This document shows positions 49,971-63,029 of a DNA stretch of 64,000 nt, piece by piece. Each line of letters opens with the position of its first letter. Within the stretch, counting starts at the first letter, position 1. The notes under the pieces were generated by a model. It saw only the letters and a program-made list of their open reading frames with translations, did no database searches and had not been told where the DNA came from. This DNA is from Agaricus subrufescens. Taxonomy: Eukaryota; Basidiomycota; Agaricomycetes; Agaricales; Agaricaceae. The translations under genes and the position numbers were made by a program. The stretch lies in the NCBI GenBank assembly GCA_029945375.1, contig CM057068.1, positions 496,001 to 560,000 on the forward strand, given 5' to 3'.

Positions 49971-52547
49971 ATGCTCTCTTTTCTTCCTGTGGCTCGTAGC
50001 GCCAGGCTGTGCCTGCGACCGCTCCTGACTAGAGCTTTACTGACCCACTCGGCCGTCGCTGGACCCACAGAGCCACCTCTGTCGTATAAAAGTCTTCCGC
50101 AATATTTCGAGGAGGACGTTTTGGCGCGTTATTCTGCGCGTCCTGCCCTTATATCTCGTCAAGAGGCTTCGCGTTCTCATGCAGGGCCTCCGTCCCGCAA
50201 TTTCAAGGATGTTCCGTACTTGGCTTGGGATTACGAGGAATTCGACAGACATATCCAGGCTGTGGCTCGAGGTTTACTCGCGATGGGTGTCAGGAAAGGT
50301 GATAGGGTGGCTATCGTCATGGGGAACAATAGGTGAGTACCGATCGTGCGTTCGAGTTTCTCTTCAGAAAGTGAACCCATTTTACAGTGCGTACGCCATG
50401 TTACAGTGGGCGTGTGCCAGTATCGGTGCTGTACTCGCGACTATCAACCCTGCTTACAAGTTACAGGAGCTCGTGCGTTTAAATTTTCAAACTATCGTGA
50501 ACAAATTAGGGTACTGAATTCCTAATAATAGGTCGACACACTAAGACTTGTTGGAGCAAAGCATCTTGTGGTCGTTCCCCGTATCCGTACATCCACCTAC
50601 GTTGAGACATTGTCCCAAGCGTTTCCTCAAATTCGATCTCAACAACCCGGTGAAATTGAAATTGAAGAGATGCCGGAGCTTCGGAATTTGATCGTTGTGG
50701 ATAATGCGGAAGAGGAGACGGCGCGACTTGAAAAGCTCAAGATCAAGTCTATGGTTGATTGGAGAGAGGTCTTATTGTGGAACGATAATACTATCGAAGG
50801 AAGAAAGTTGAATGAAATCAAGAATGGTCTGGAGAAGGATGATATCATCAACTTGCAATTTACGAGGTAACTTTACTCTTTCTGATGTTGAACGACCTCT
50901 CACATTACTCTCTTCACAGCGGGACGACGGGGCTTCCAAAAGCGGTTTCGGTCTGTGTTACTTCGTCTTGAGTCGGTGACATGAGTTGACGTAAAGTCTA
51001 GCTCACGCATTCCAATCTTCTCAACAATGGAATCAACATCGGACAAAGCATGTGGTTTACGGAACAAGATGTCCTATGTATGTTTTCCGACTATCGATTT
51101 TCCAAGCTCATTCTAATGGTCAACCTCTTTCAGGCAACACACCTCCCCTTTTCCATTGTTTTGATAAGTTTACGGCATTCCTCTGCGGGTGCTCTTCAAA
51201 TAAGCTGATGGTTTCTTTTCTTCCAAACACGCCTTGTGTTAGGGAACCTAGCCACGTGGACTCATGGTGCTTGCGTTGTGTATCCTTCCTCGGTGTTCGA
51301 CCCCGCCGCTGTTGTGGATGCTGTGACGGAGGAAAAATGTACGGCACTACATGGTGTGCCGACGCACTTTTTAGGTGTACTATCGGAGATCGAGAAGCGT
51401 AAAACTTCGGGTGAATTCTTCAGTGTTGAAACCTTGAGGTGTGTACCCCTCGTAGTAAGGTTCCGATGGGTTTATAGACTAACGTTTGATAGGACTGGTA
51501 TCGCGGCCGGATCGCCTATACCTATTGATCTGATGAAGACCCTGGTGGCGAAAATGAATTTGAGAGATTTAACGGTTGCGTATGGGATGAGTGGGTACTA
51601 TCTCTTCTTGAACCGATGAACTGAACTCATTACTTGTTTTTCTTTTCTTTTTGGTAGCTGAAACGAGTCCCGTGTCATTTCAGTCAACGCCAGCTGATCC
51701 TTTGATCAAACGTGTAGAGACTGTTGGAAAGATATTGCCTCATACAACGGCGAAAGTTGTGGATACAAAAGGGAAGATTGTACCTGTAGGTACACCCGGT
51801 GAGATTATAGTTGCTGGGTATCTTTTACAAAAGGGGTCAGTCGATTCGTGATGTGTGTGTGGTTCTTTTTTGGCTGAACGCGGGCTTTGTAGGTATTGGA
51901 ATGAGGAGGCTCAAACGAAAGAGGTTATGAAACAGGATGAGGAGGGGATTTTGTGGATGTCGACTGGTGATGAGGGGATTATGGATGAGGAGGGATATCT
52001 CAGGAGTAAGTGATCTTTTGCTGTAGTGTCTCAGGTACTGGAGACTAAGGTCTGCTCTGTCAGTTGTCGGCAGAATAAAGGATATTATTATCCGAGGTGG
52101 CGAGGTATGATATATGTGTTAACAATAGCAAGACAGTCTACTGATGGTTCACTTAAAGAATCTATTCCCTGTTCAAATTGAGAACGCGTTGACGGAGCAT
52201 GATTCGATACGAGAAGCTGCGGTAGTTTCGGTTCCGGATGCAAAATATGGTGAGGTTGTTGGGGCTTGGATTATTCGTGAACCGGGAAAGGATGTGGTTT
52301 CGAGAGAGGATGTGAGGATGACTGTTACGCGGAGTATGAATCCTCAGGTAAGTTTCGAGGAGAGTCTATTATGCTGATTCTGATTTCTTTCCTTTGTTTT
52401 TAGAATGCGCCTGCGTGGGTTTGGTTTATTGGGGAAGATGTTGATGCTACTGAGTTACCGAAAACTGCTAGTGGGAAGGTACAGAAGCATATACTAAGGG
52501 AATGGAGTCGTGAGATGGCGAATAAAGGCGTTGGAAGGGTGCGGTGA
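49971..52547 (+). CDS. Acyl-CoA synthetase (AMP-binding, medium-chain/ACSF2-like), probably mitochondrial
   Basis: Activates fatty or other carboxylic acids to CoA esters by way of an acyl-adenylate. The N-terminus (MLSFLPVARSARLCLRPLLTRALL) is rich in Arg, Leu and Ala and lacks acids, which suits a mitochondrial presequence. Core motifs in order: YLAWDYEEFD; GVRKGDRVAIVMGNN; AMLQWACASIGAVLATINPAY; the P-loop-like SGTTGLPKAVSLTHSN; NTPPLFHCFG; YPSSVFDPAAVVDAV; YGMAETSPVSFQS; LWMSTGDEGIMDEEGYLR; the hinge GRIKDIIIRGGENLFPVQIE; and the C-terminal catalytic lysine region LPKTASGKVQKHILREWS. About ten short introns, with the RGGE/NLFP split at 52108-52155. Stop TGA at 52545-52547. No lesion seen. 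Confidence 0.9.
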
Positions 52548-52790
52548 TGGGAGTAGATTGCTTTACTCAATGATAAATTGTCAGCTACTTGCTCTCGTTG
52601 GGGCGGAAAGTCGGAGACACAAACGTTCCGCGGATACCAATGATGTGATGAATGAACGGACTAAGCTCGCACGTGATCGCGTCGAAGTGTGCCCACTTTT
52701 CACTCGGCTTCGCCTGCTCCCTTCTCCGGCTGCTCTCCTTTATCTTCTACCCTCTCCATCTCTCGTATTTCGACCGTCGAAATATCCGCC

Positions 52791-54339
52791 ATGGCTGTTA
52801 CCAAGAGAGTGAAGATCTATACCCGTGAAGACGTCGAAGCGCACAATACCCCTCAGAACTGTTGGGTTTCTAGGAAGGGAAAGGTTTATGACATTACTGC
52901 ATTTCTTCCGGATCATCCTGGAGGGGATGATGTGATTCATGAATATGCTGGGAAGGATGTGGATGAGATTATGCATGATAGACTCTCTCATGAGCACTCG
53001 GATTCGGCTTATGATATGCTGGAGGAGTATGTGGTTGGCCGGTTGGGTACTGAGGAGACTATTCTGAGCGACGGTGAGCGGTGTTTCTTCTTTGAATGGT
53101 TATATGACGCTGTGGTATTGATTGATTTCTGTGTTGTAGATTGGGAGGCGACGGATGACTTCCACCCTGAGGATACTGACTCGGCTAAGGATTTCGAGAA
53201 GAATGAGTTCCTTGATCTCAGGAAACCTTTGTTGAGGCAGGTCTGGGAAACTAATTTCAGGTGAGGACAGAATGTGTCCCTGGATGCTACTTTTGAGCGA
53301 GGCTGACCGAAAATTACAGTAAGGCCTACTACCTACAACAGGTACACCAACCTCGCCACTTGCCGTATTCCGCTCGGCTCTTTGGACCTGATTTCCTCGA
53401 GGTGTGTATCGTCCCTTTTTGTTTCTTGTTCATGTCGTGTATCGGTGTTGACTGTGTTGGCCTTGTAGATGTTCACTGTCACCAAGTGGTATGTCGTGCC
53501 CATGTTCTGGGGCCCGATTACCGCGTACTTGTTACTCCGGTCTCTTTTCCAATTTACTGGTCCTTTACCGAACTTTTTCACGAATCCGGCTTTACCGATG
53601 GCGTATATCTCGAGTGTGCCTGTGGAATCTTATTTCAAGGTTGCGGGGTGTTTCCTGCTTGGGAACTTGATTTGGACTATATTGGAGTATACCATGCATC
53701 GATTCCTTTTCCATATCGATGCTTTGTTGCCTGATACCCCGGCTTTCATTACTTTGCACTTTTTGATGCATGGGATTCATCATTATTTGCCTATGGACCA
53801 GTGAGTTGGGATATTGTTGTGTTGTGGATGTTTATTGAATTTCTTTTTTTAGGCTTCGCCTTGTTATGCCACCGCTGCTCTTCTTTGTGCTGCAGTTACC
53901 GTTTACGCAGTTGGGGTATGTTTTGTTCCCGGTTGCTATGGCTAATGGGATTATTAGCGGGTCGTTCACGTTCTGTAAGTTGGTTTTTCTGTTGTGTGTG
54001 CGGGGGAGGGTTTGAGCTGATATTTCGGGGGGTTTTTTCGCAGATATCCTTTACGATTGCATGCATTACGGGTAAGTTTTCTTTTCTTAAAAAAATGTTG
54101 GGATGTTTTGTTGATTGAGGTTGTAGACTTCATCATTCTAAACTTCCTGCGTACATGCGCGAGATGAAGAAATACCACTTGGCTCATCATTATAAGAACT
54201 TTGATCTTGGGTTTGGTGTTACGAGTACGTTCTTTTTCATATATAATTTGGTTTCGAGAATGAGTTTTTCTGACTTTTGAATGTGTGTTTTATAGGCAAG
54301 ATTTGGGATGTTATTTTCAGCACTATTTTGCCGATTTAG
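52791..54339 (+). CDS. Sphingolipid fatty-acid 2-hydroxylase (Scs7/FA2H type)
   Basis: Adds the 2-hydroxyl to ceramide-bound very-long-chain fatty acids in the ER. ATG at 52791 (MAVTKRVKIYTRED). An N-terminal cytochrome b5 domain shows NCWVSRKGKVYDITAFLPDHPGG and the haem His region LSHEHSD. A linker (WEATDDFHPEDTD) and LRKPLLRQVWETNF precede the integral-membrane hydroxylase domain. The domain has helices around KWYVVPMFWGPITAYLLL and GCFLLGNLIWTILEYT, and histidine motifs HRFLFH, HFLMHGIHHYLPMD, LHHSKLP and YHLAHHYKNFD. It ends FSTILPI with TAG at 54337-54339. All histidines expected for the di-iron centre are present. Introns of 50-70 nt are frequent. Confidence 0.92.
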
Positions 54340-55793
54340 ATGTTTGGCGCTTTAGATTTGTTGGGAATGTGTCGTGGTGGTTGGGATTGATTATCCTATT
54401 TTGCGTACTGTTACTACTACAGTGGCGTTACTGTCTTTCCTCTTTTCTTTACCCTCTCTCTCTCTCTTCTCGTCTCTTTGATTCTGAATAGTTTGTCTGA
54501 TAGTATACCTTTGTTGGTGGACTTTGTATATACGCTAATGATATCTAATTAATTGATAAGTATACCCCTCCCCCCAGGAGAGATTAGAGTAGTTCTGCTG
54601 TATCTAGCGAATGGTTGATGGGCAAGATGATAGTTTGAGTTTGAGATTCGGTAGAGTTTTCGATTTGTATCTTGGTGATATGTGGTTTTGTTGAGTTTTT
54701 TTTTGGGGGGGAGGGGTGTCCAATCGGCTAAGTAACCGTTACACCAAAAGGGTTCTTTATTGGTTTGTCGCTTATCAGTGGTACTGTCCTATTTTTTTTA
54801 CCGGCTGGTGTCAAAGGGGATTATTTGAATGTTCTTGTGGTATGGTTATGATTTCTAAATGAGACTGATGATATGTGGTTCTGTTGCATTTTTCTTTGGG
54901 TTTGAAATGTTGCCGCTGTCTACTCTAGTTGGCCAAGTATCCGTTACACCAAAAGGGACGTAAGATATTCTGTTACAGACTAGTATATGTGTTGTAAACT
55001 CATGCTTACACGCTGGGAGGTTGATGTTTTTTTTTGAATTGTTTAGTGGAGCTTAGTGGTGTGGCAGAATATCTAAGATAATTCTGTTATATCCCTTTCG
55101 GTGTAACCTTATTTGGCCGACTAGGATCGCTAGGCCACATGGTGTTGAATAAAAGGATTCTGAATGGATTTATCGTCGCTTATCGGTGCTAGTAAATTCT
55201 TGTTTTTTACTGGTTGGTGAAGAGCTTGCAACCCGGATCGTTTGACTGTTCTCGTGGTATAGTTATGATTTCTAAATGAGGCTTGACTCGATTGATGCTT
55301 TGGAGTCTATCAAACAAAATCAGGTTTCGAGAAGCCTGAAGACGCTCCAAGAGCCGGGCCGTCTGAAATTGTAATTTGATTCTAGTCGGTGGCAGACAGA
55401 ATATCATGGTATATCCCTGGCTACTGCAGGGTAGCCCAGTACTTACAGTAACCCCATCCCATGGCTGACATCGGCTTCGGGGAATTCTATTAAATTGCCA
55501 AGGTGTATCATCTTATCTTTTGACTGCATTCAATCTCAAATCGCCTTATGCGATACGCCAGTGTCCAGGGTTGAACAATGAGTTTAGAAGGCGGAAGTGA
55601 TCATTGAGTGATCTGACATTTAAACAAGGACAAATAAGGAAGGCAGTAATATGATGCGAGCTGGAAATCCATTTATCCAGCTTGACTTCTACTTTACCCT
55701 TCCAACCGTTCCCCGATAGTTCGGACCCTTCAAAGTCCCCCCCTTTCTCCCCCCTTGTTTTGGATTTCATCATTCGATTCGCTGAAGCGTAGT
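54340..55793. repeat. Intergenic with degenerate repeats around a GTTACACCAAAAGGG word
   Basis: No gene. A segment near 54660-54760 (ATATGTGGTT...TCGGCTAAGTAACCGTTACACC...AAAAGGG) is repeated in degenerate form near 54870-54960. An inverted relative (CCCTTTCGGTGTAACC) occurs at about 55101-55116. A companion segment (TTTGTCGCTTATC...GGTTATGATTTCTAAATGAG) at 54764-54862 returns near 55170-55280. This looks like local duplication of a small MITE-like or 3'-flanking sequence. Confidence 0.5.
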
Positions 55794-58700
55794 ATGCCTC
55801 GACTCAACCTCGATATTGATGAAGCTACTCTTCTCAAGGCATACAAAATCAGTTCGTTGAATCCTACGTACGCGTGTTTTCGAAACCCTCTCCGTGTGTG
55901 CTCGTTCGTTTGATGGCGATTCTGATAGGCAATGGGAGGATATCGATCATGACCTTGATGACTCGGTTCCTGGTGCATTGTTGAGTCCTACTGGTAGTGG
56001 TGAAGGGGACGGTGACTGTTTGGGGTTGGAGACAGACGTCAGGTGAGTGAATGTGTCTACTGTACCAGATGGAACTTTCTTTCTGACCGGTTGTTTATAG
56101 TATCAAGGACTTGGATATGGAGTCTAGTGCGTGTATGGCCCGGGCCTTCTCCATTCCAAGACTAACTCCCGAGTTGGTTTGATCGAATGATAGAGGCCGC
56201 TGTTCTCATAACCTCTAAATCTTTCGATCCAAAGGCTTACCTTTCCGCTGTGCACCCTAATGCTACCTATCAAGATTTAACGGCTGGTATGAATCATTTA
56301 CAACAGGCTATTGACGCACGCTCGGAGGCTATTCGAATTCTTGTGGAAGACAACTTTGATAGGTTCGTTGCTGTGAAGGCCTCGACCGATGGTACGTACA
56401 CCTTTTCGCTCCATTCCGGGTAATGTGAATATTGAGGTGCTGGTTCGTTTGTTTACCAGCTATACACGCGGAGATGAAGGAGGGAATTCTTGCACCACAA
56501 ACAGACTATGCGTCGAAACCCTTGCGTGACCATCTCAAACGTATGTCATTATTGTTATTCCGGCTTTCAATTGTGCCGTCCGAGATATACTTATGCGGAT
56601 ATCATAACACGCAGAGGCTGCACAAAAAGCCAATCAGGTATTTCTGCCGGTACTGGAAAACGCGTCAAGAGCACAGAAGTTGAGAACTACGCTGGGTGTA
56701 TTTGAAAGGTCGAAATTCTTCTTCAATCTCCCGAGTTTCATCATTGAGTCTATTGAAGCTGTGAGCACTTCATTTCTCGTCTCCGAAAAGATTACCTGTA
56801 TTCACGTGTGTTCGATATTTTAGGGGCGCTATGACGTTGCGATGAGGGACTACAAGAAGGGGAAATACATGCTTGAATCGCGATCGAGCCAGCTTTTGCC
56901 TGTCAATATTTCTAAAGATAGTGCTGCATCATCCGCCGCCGAGCAGCAACAAAAGAGAGTGCTGGAGAAGGTGTGGGTAAGCGTAGAGAAGGCTATGACG
57001 GAGATGAGGAATGTTTTGAATGGGCAACTGCAAGACGCCTCCCGCAGTTTAGAAGAACGCGAGAAGACGCTTGAGTGAGTGGTCTTTGTTTTAGAGTTTT
57101 CGGGTCGAAACGAGTGGTGACTGTTTATTTGTAGGATTCTATTAGATTTGCAAGGAACCGATGAGCCTCTATGGACCTATTTTGACAGTCAACACAAATA
57201 TATAATGGCGCAGATGAATAAAACTTATCAGAGTGCCAAAGCCGCCGTGCAAGGTAAAAATAATTGTTTATTTAACTATGATGCATTGTTAACATGTGGC
57301 ATAGCCCAACTGGACAAGACAAAGACGGAAGATCCAGACTTGAAGATGCTAGTGGTGACACAGCTGCGCACGGCTATCCTTGGACTTGAGAAGAAAGAAC
57401 CAGAGACCAAACTCGGTGTGGACTCATTCGTCATCTACCTTTCTAGCTGTTGTTCTGATGAATACCCAGGTAAATCTGAAAGTGAACCCGTCTGGGAAGC
57501 CGTTTTCAGCCTTGTCAAAAGTGTTTCTGAGGTCCTGCTGTCTTCTCTTCCTGACTTTTGGAAGATCTCGAAAAACTTTATGGATGGAAAGTACAAGAAG
57601 GTATGTATAGTCGACCTCAGGTCAACTCGGCTTAACACAGTCATAATGGACAGTCGTCATCAGGGAGTAGGCGGAGCCCGACGCAATGCCGTACAATGGC
57701 GCTTGAATGCGTCAGGCTATACATATCTTTGATATCGGAATTCTTTCTTCTATCCGACATCGTGGTTATGCTCGCGGCAGGGACTAACAAGGCCATGCCT
57801 CCTATGCTTCCCACTAACGCTCATTCGGTTTCTGCCGCTCATTATCTCATGAAGATATCGGGGGAGATACACGAAAACGTCAATGAACTTAACGGCATGG
57901 ACATCTCCTCTGATGCATCTTCAGGATTGAAAAGCTTATTGGAGAGTGTTAAGTGGAGGTTCTGTGACGTTCTTGTACAAGCGTGGTTAAATGGTATGTC
58001 TTTTCAATCCAGTTGAGTTTCATCTGTCCTTGACTACCGTTAAGATGCCAACCTGTTCTACTACTTGGAGGGATGGGAAGCTGACCCCTCCAACCTCACT
58101 ATCACGCGCTACCTCTCCCATATGGAGCATCTTCAACGACATCTGGCTACTGCGGCATTTAAACTTGCCGGTGGCGTTGATCTGTCGTCATCTGTCTCGT
58201 CATCCAAACCCGTGAAACAACATCCCATATCACAGGTCTTCGTCACGAAGATCACCAAAGCGTTTTTAGATGCACTTTACGCGTTTCTAGATGGACTTAT
58301 ACTTTTGGCCTCGGATGAATCACCAATTTTCACAGGAAAACTGCTTCTTAAACAAGAGGAAACACTCGGGCCCAATCGGTTGGATTTACTGGACCTGTCT
58401 GATGGTGTGAGTCCCTCAAGTGATTGTGGTAAAATAACTCTGACTTTGTCTGACATCTGTATTCCATTCCCGTGTGTTAAAACCTCCTTCTGCTTCTTCT
58501 GCCGAGCCATAGAATATCCGCATGCTGCTAGTGATGTCAAACTTTGGTTATTTGGCCGATGCGTTAATCCCAAGTATGTTGAGTCAGTTGGAAGCTGCAT
58601 TTGGTATCTCTATGTTAGACGAGAGACAGGTGAGTGAATTAGCGGGAATAGATCGATCATCTCCCGTTGTGTATTAAACTTAGAGGTGACCCAAAAAAAG

Positions 58701-59493
58701 GCTGATTAAATAGTGTCGCAGGCATTGATGATCGTGGTTAAGGAGCTTGAGAAAACGTTATTTGACGGTTATGTCAAACCAAAAGTCGAATCTCTCAAAG
58801 AGGTTATCCGGAGCGGTATTTTAGATTCAAGCATGGATTGGTACGATACACCACAGCCTACTGGTGAGTATATACTACTATCCCGTTTACTTGTAAAGAC
58901 TATATCTATAACCCTTTCTGATTCCGCAGAGGTTCGGCCATATATGTATGAGTTGCTGACGTCTTTGGTTGGCATCCATGCACAAATTTGCAGCGTGGCG
59001 GAGTCACTGCTTGATCGCATACTGAACGAAATAGTTGAGCAGCTTGCTGAGGAGGGGCTTCGATGTTTCCGCCAGATCAGACGGTTCGGCATGGGTGGCA
59101 TGCTTCGTGTATGTCGTACATTCTTCCTTCTCCGTACGTACTACATGCTAACGAGATTCTTGTGAATTCTAGGCCACGCTTGAGATAGAGTTCATGCACC
59201 AGACTTTAGCAAAACACGTTACTTCCTCGGCCGCAGAAACACTCTCAAACTTGTATAATAAGATCTCTCAAGCTTATCATCGGCGCCCTGGAGATGAAAA
59301 CTTCCAGGCTAATCTCGATTGCGTGAAGAAGACCCTCGCGGAAACGCGGCGCTCAACTCAAAGGGAGTTTTTGTGCTTCAGGCAAACGAGGTCCTCCTCT
59401 GGGTCTTCGAGAAATAATACGACGGGTAGTAGTCGATCAGGACACGATAAAGACGGATCCGGGTCTCGTAGAAGAGAGAAAGAGCATAAATGA
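55794..59493 (+). CDS. SEC5: Exocyst complex subunit Sec5
   Basis: Part of the eight-subunit exocyst that tethers secretory vesicles to the plasma membrane at growing hyphal tips. ATG at 55794 ([20 protein letters not shown]). A short acidic N-terminal part is followed by the conserved Sec5 region: [133 protein letters not shown]. The C-terminal helical bundle includes [40 protein letters not shown] and [16 protein letters not shown] regions. A Ser/Arg/Lys-rich tail ends in KEHK at 59490. More than ten introns. Length is near 900 residues, usual for fungal Sec5. No defect seen. Confidence 0.88.
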
Positions 59494-60518
59494 TATTATT
59501 TTACCATCGACTCATTTGTATATACTTTCTTGACAAGAAAGGAAGTGAACACAATTTGAACCGACACGGTCCCAGTACCCTAACCCTTCTCTTCATCATG
59601 TGGACACGAGATGTGTCACCGGCTATCATTCGAGTATGCTAGGTTAACGAGACATTGTTGACAGTTTTGTCACCAGCCCCTGCATCAACCTCATGAGCCT
59701 CCTTAGACTTTTCTCTCGAGATACCACCCTGCAAACTACGAAACTCAAGTGTAGAAAGGAGTCACGAATGTTTCCTGATCGCCCTTGCATGTAATATTTT
59801 CCCATAATTTCCCAGACTAATTTCCACGGGTCGGCTCCCGTGCCCGATTATCGATAGTCTTTAGTTGCGAAAACGACGGAAAAATTGTCAGGCAAAACGG
59901 AAGCCCAAGAAAGGCATCGATGAGCAGAGGGATAGTCTGGGGATAGTTAAATGGAAATCCGCAGAGCGCTTTACCTTTTTCAGCCTAGCACCGGTCTTGG
60001 TCCAGCCAGCGGTACCGCAAGAACATTGGGAGACCTAGACTGGGCGGTATTACGAAAATCCGGATTTCTGGTGCTAGCTATCGGGAGCGAAGGCAAAGTG
60101 AAAACGACTCCCACCATTTGTAGATCTCCTCGTGGAGGGTGCAGGCTTGAGTGGCGCCCAACGGGTATTCGTTCACCCTCAGTCCTTTCCAACTTGAGAA
60201 ATGCTTCGTAGTTCTTTGACCGCCGATAGGCTAAGCGGCGGAAAAAGCTGAATTTCCTGTCAGACCGTCCACAAAAGCCAAACCACCCATTTAATTCACT
60301 GCGCTTACAGATGCGGAGAAGCGGAACGCCAGGGGGAAACCGCGAACCAATTCAGTGAGCAGTATTCGATTGGTAATCGCTTCCATATGCCAGATACCCA
60401 CACAACGGCGACCTTGTAAAGTATAAAGGAATGAAGAATTTTACGTTGATCTGGGCAACGCCCGGAGTATAAGAGAAATGACTACTGAATAGATAGGATG
60501 CAATATCAGGGCAGTTGT
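59494..60518. other. Intergenic between converging genes
   Basis: 3' flanks of Sec5 (+) and the Rmd1-like gene (-). Short open frames on both strands at about 59950-60210 overlap each other and have no recognisable content. Confidence 0.45.
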
Positions 60519-62453
60519 TCAGGATAATAGATCCACAAGTATAGTGATAATGCCGAGGACTGAGGATTTATGAACGTCAGCGTCCCACGTCAAAGGGTCT
60601 CGAACACTCCACACGAACCAATTTCTATCGCAATGAGGGCAATGACGATTTGCTCCAACCTTTCCGCGTGTCTACTTGAAACGGACTCTTTAAGAAGTTG
60701 TAGCATATCTTGAAGCACCTAGTTCATCATGTAAGAATGGAGGAGACGGCTCCGTAGGTAAGGTACGTACTTCTACACGTGTGTTCAGAAGATTAATACG
60801 CTGAGGAATCTCGAGATAACTCCGAGCGGCGTCGTACAGCGGCTGCAGGTCCGGAAAGCTCTAGAAAATACGGAATGAATGAATTTAGGCCACTGCCGAT
60901 GGACGGACGCACCCAAAATACTTCCTGGCGACGAGGACGTCAAATACCGTAACATCCGAATTGCAAGGAAATTTACCGGAGAATCAAGTACCGATCCAAC
61001 AGAGTTGATATTAGTCCTGAGCAGGAATAGTTGCCCGATCTGTTGCATGATGTCTGGGGCCGTTGTAGTTACCCGTGAGTCCTAAGTGATAGCTGGAACT
61101 ACCTTTATGGGGCATCCCAATTTTTCCTGTTTCACTAATAACTTCAGGTATATCCTTGGTTTCTTCAATTGTCGAGGATATTAGTTCTTCAAACTGGACC
61201 GTATCAATCAAACACGTCAAAAGAAGGAGTGCGTACTTACGAGGGATATTTTCACGGACTGAGAGAGTGCGTGCGATAATGACAGTTTCGTCCTACATAG
61301 CGTGAGGGTAGGTACCAGAGACTGGATGCTAAATGGAAATACATATAACTGGATCCCTTCCGGAGAGTGATAACGTCGTTGTATATTCTAACCTATGGTG
61401 AGAAATGCTTTAACTCGACATGACTTCCGCTTACCGACTGTAATTTGCATAGTAGTAATTGAGATCTTCCATCTCCACGTCGTCCGGGGCTCGGAAATTG
61501 TGAGCTTACGAATCAGTCTTTCAGTGGCGGGCTAAGCATAAATACCTAATTTCTCGATTTCGAAACGCTTTCTGAAATCCAAAATCAATAAAGGTCATTT
61601 ATGGTGCAAAAACACTGACATTGAAGCGAGAAAGCGCTTCTCTTGTGTCTCCGACATACCCCAGATAACCACGGTACCATATTGAAACATGAATACTTCT
61701 GCCTCGTGCGAGGTTGTGTCAAAGAAACTCCTTTTCTTCCTCTTGACCGTCCGATCATCATCCTCAGGCGTTTCCCTTTGAAGTTCTGGAATACCCAACA
61801 AGTCACCAGTGGGTACGACCCCTGGTGCTCTGCTGTCAGAGCGATCTGGTTGGATGTCATAGACATAGGGAGTATAAATAACGTCGTCGATGAGTTTTGG
61901 GTGGGCATGATAGGCATTCCTCCTCGCATTAAAGAATTTCATTAACTCGTTCATTCGATATGAACTTCAAACCGAGCCAGGAATTGAGTATGTGAATTTG
62001 AAATACGAAAGAAAGCCGCTTTACCTTGCCGTTGCGTATGCCGTCACACGAGGTAGGGACTTTGCTTTCTTCTTGGTAAGTCTTAGTGCGTCCCTCCTCG
62101 CAGTTCCATCTGGTATGAGCGAAAGTTGATTGTATATCTGATGTCAGCAGGCCATTCATACTGTCTGTCAGTTCCATTTATTGTCACCCAAGAAATTCAC
62201 ACACCTCAACTTCTGCATCCTCTCGTTCATTGTCCTCGCTACTGATATCGCCGTCCTCGCTCTCTCCTCCAGAAGCCGCTGCACCGTCCCGGGTTGTTTG
62301 AGACTCGTTGAGCACTGGGCTCTTGACCGGAACAAGTTCTGGTTGTTCTGGTAGGACTTTGAGCTTTCCAGCAACCTTGGTCGAGCGGTTTGCTCCTCTA
62401 GGCTTGTTATCCGATGTCGATTCAGATTGTCGAGGGCCCGGCGCGTTGTGCAT
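60519..62453 (-). CDS. Rmd1/Sif2-like protein (DUF155 family), membrane-anchored
   Basis: DUF155 proteins are mitochondrial or nuclear-envelope-associated proteins of unclear biochemical role; yeast Rmd1 is needed for sporulation. Start taken at 62453 (MHNAPGPRQSEST); an in-frame ATG at 62531 is possible. A disordered acidic N-terminus (GGESEDGDISSEDNEREDAE) is followed by SLIPDGTARRDALRL-like and KVPTSC-region exons. Then MKFFNARRNAYHAHPKLIDD, a basic linker (VKRKKRSFFDTTSHEAEVFM), the family core FQYGTVVIWGMSETQEKRFL, FEELISSTIEETKDIPEVIS, ETGKIGMPHK, IGQLFLLRTNINSVGSVLDS and PQRINLL. The C-terminal membrane segment is EQIVIALIAIEI, completed through an intron (60597-60546 region) by LGIITILVDLLS with stop at 60519-60521. 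Reading through that last intron would end the protein early. Confidence 0.82.
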
Positions 62454-62539
62454 GGTTCGGACGCAGTATAGCTGCAGGCACCAAAACCGGCCGTAGTTAG
62501 TAGTAGCACCACACCGCTGACGTAATTGCATCTATACTC

Positions 62540-63029
62540 GTTGCAAAAGACTTGACCCGGACCTCCCGCCTTTACTCCTTTAAAACCACCCAAGTGGTAT
62601 AATCTTGATTGCATTGTGGGAGATAGTTTATCGAAATTTCCACAGCCGAACTTGCGCTGGACGTACCCCACGCCATCCTGTGGACCTATGGAAACGGCTA
62701 TGATGGCACTGGCAGTTGAATTTATTCCAGTAGGGAAACAACAAACTATCAAAATCACAATCGCCACCGCATGTGCTCATGTTTCCAGGTCGTGGAACAA
62801 GCCGATAGGAAACGCAATCCTTCTTCAGGTTCTTTTGGAAAGATTTGTCTGCGAATAAGTTCTCTGTAGACTTCCTGCATGAATTATCACATTGTACATC
62901 AGGACATTTGCTGATGTTACCTGTGGCATACATTTGCACCGCTAAATTGGCGCAAGACCGGAAGCAGTTGGCCCTGTCAGGTTTACACCCTATCGTGAAT
63001 TCTCCGAAACGACACTGGAACGACAGCAA
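62540..63029 (-). CDS. Possible cysteine-rich protein, unrecognised
   Basis: A minus-strand frame from about 63029 holds many cysteines at short intervals (CRFGEFTIGC, ANCFRSC, CPDVQCDNSC, KKDCVSY, STCGGDCDF). A second frame continues nearby with VQRKFGCGNFDKLSP, HLGGFKGVKAGG and FCNEYRC, so a splice near 62740-62710 is plausible. I cannot define the start, a signal peptide or the stop, and the 3' part would abut the upstream region of the Rmd1-like gene. It resembles small secreted Cys-rich proteins only in composition. Confidence 0.3.
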
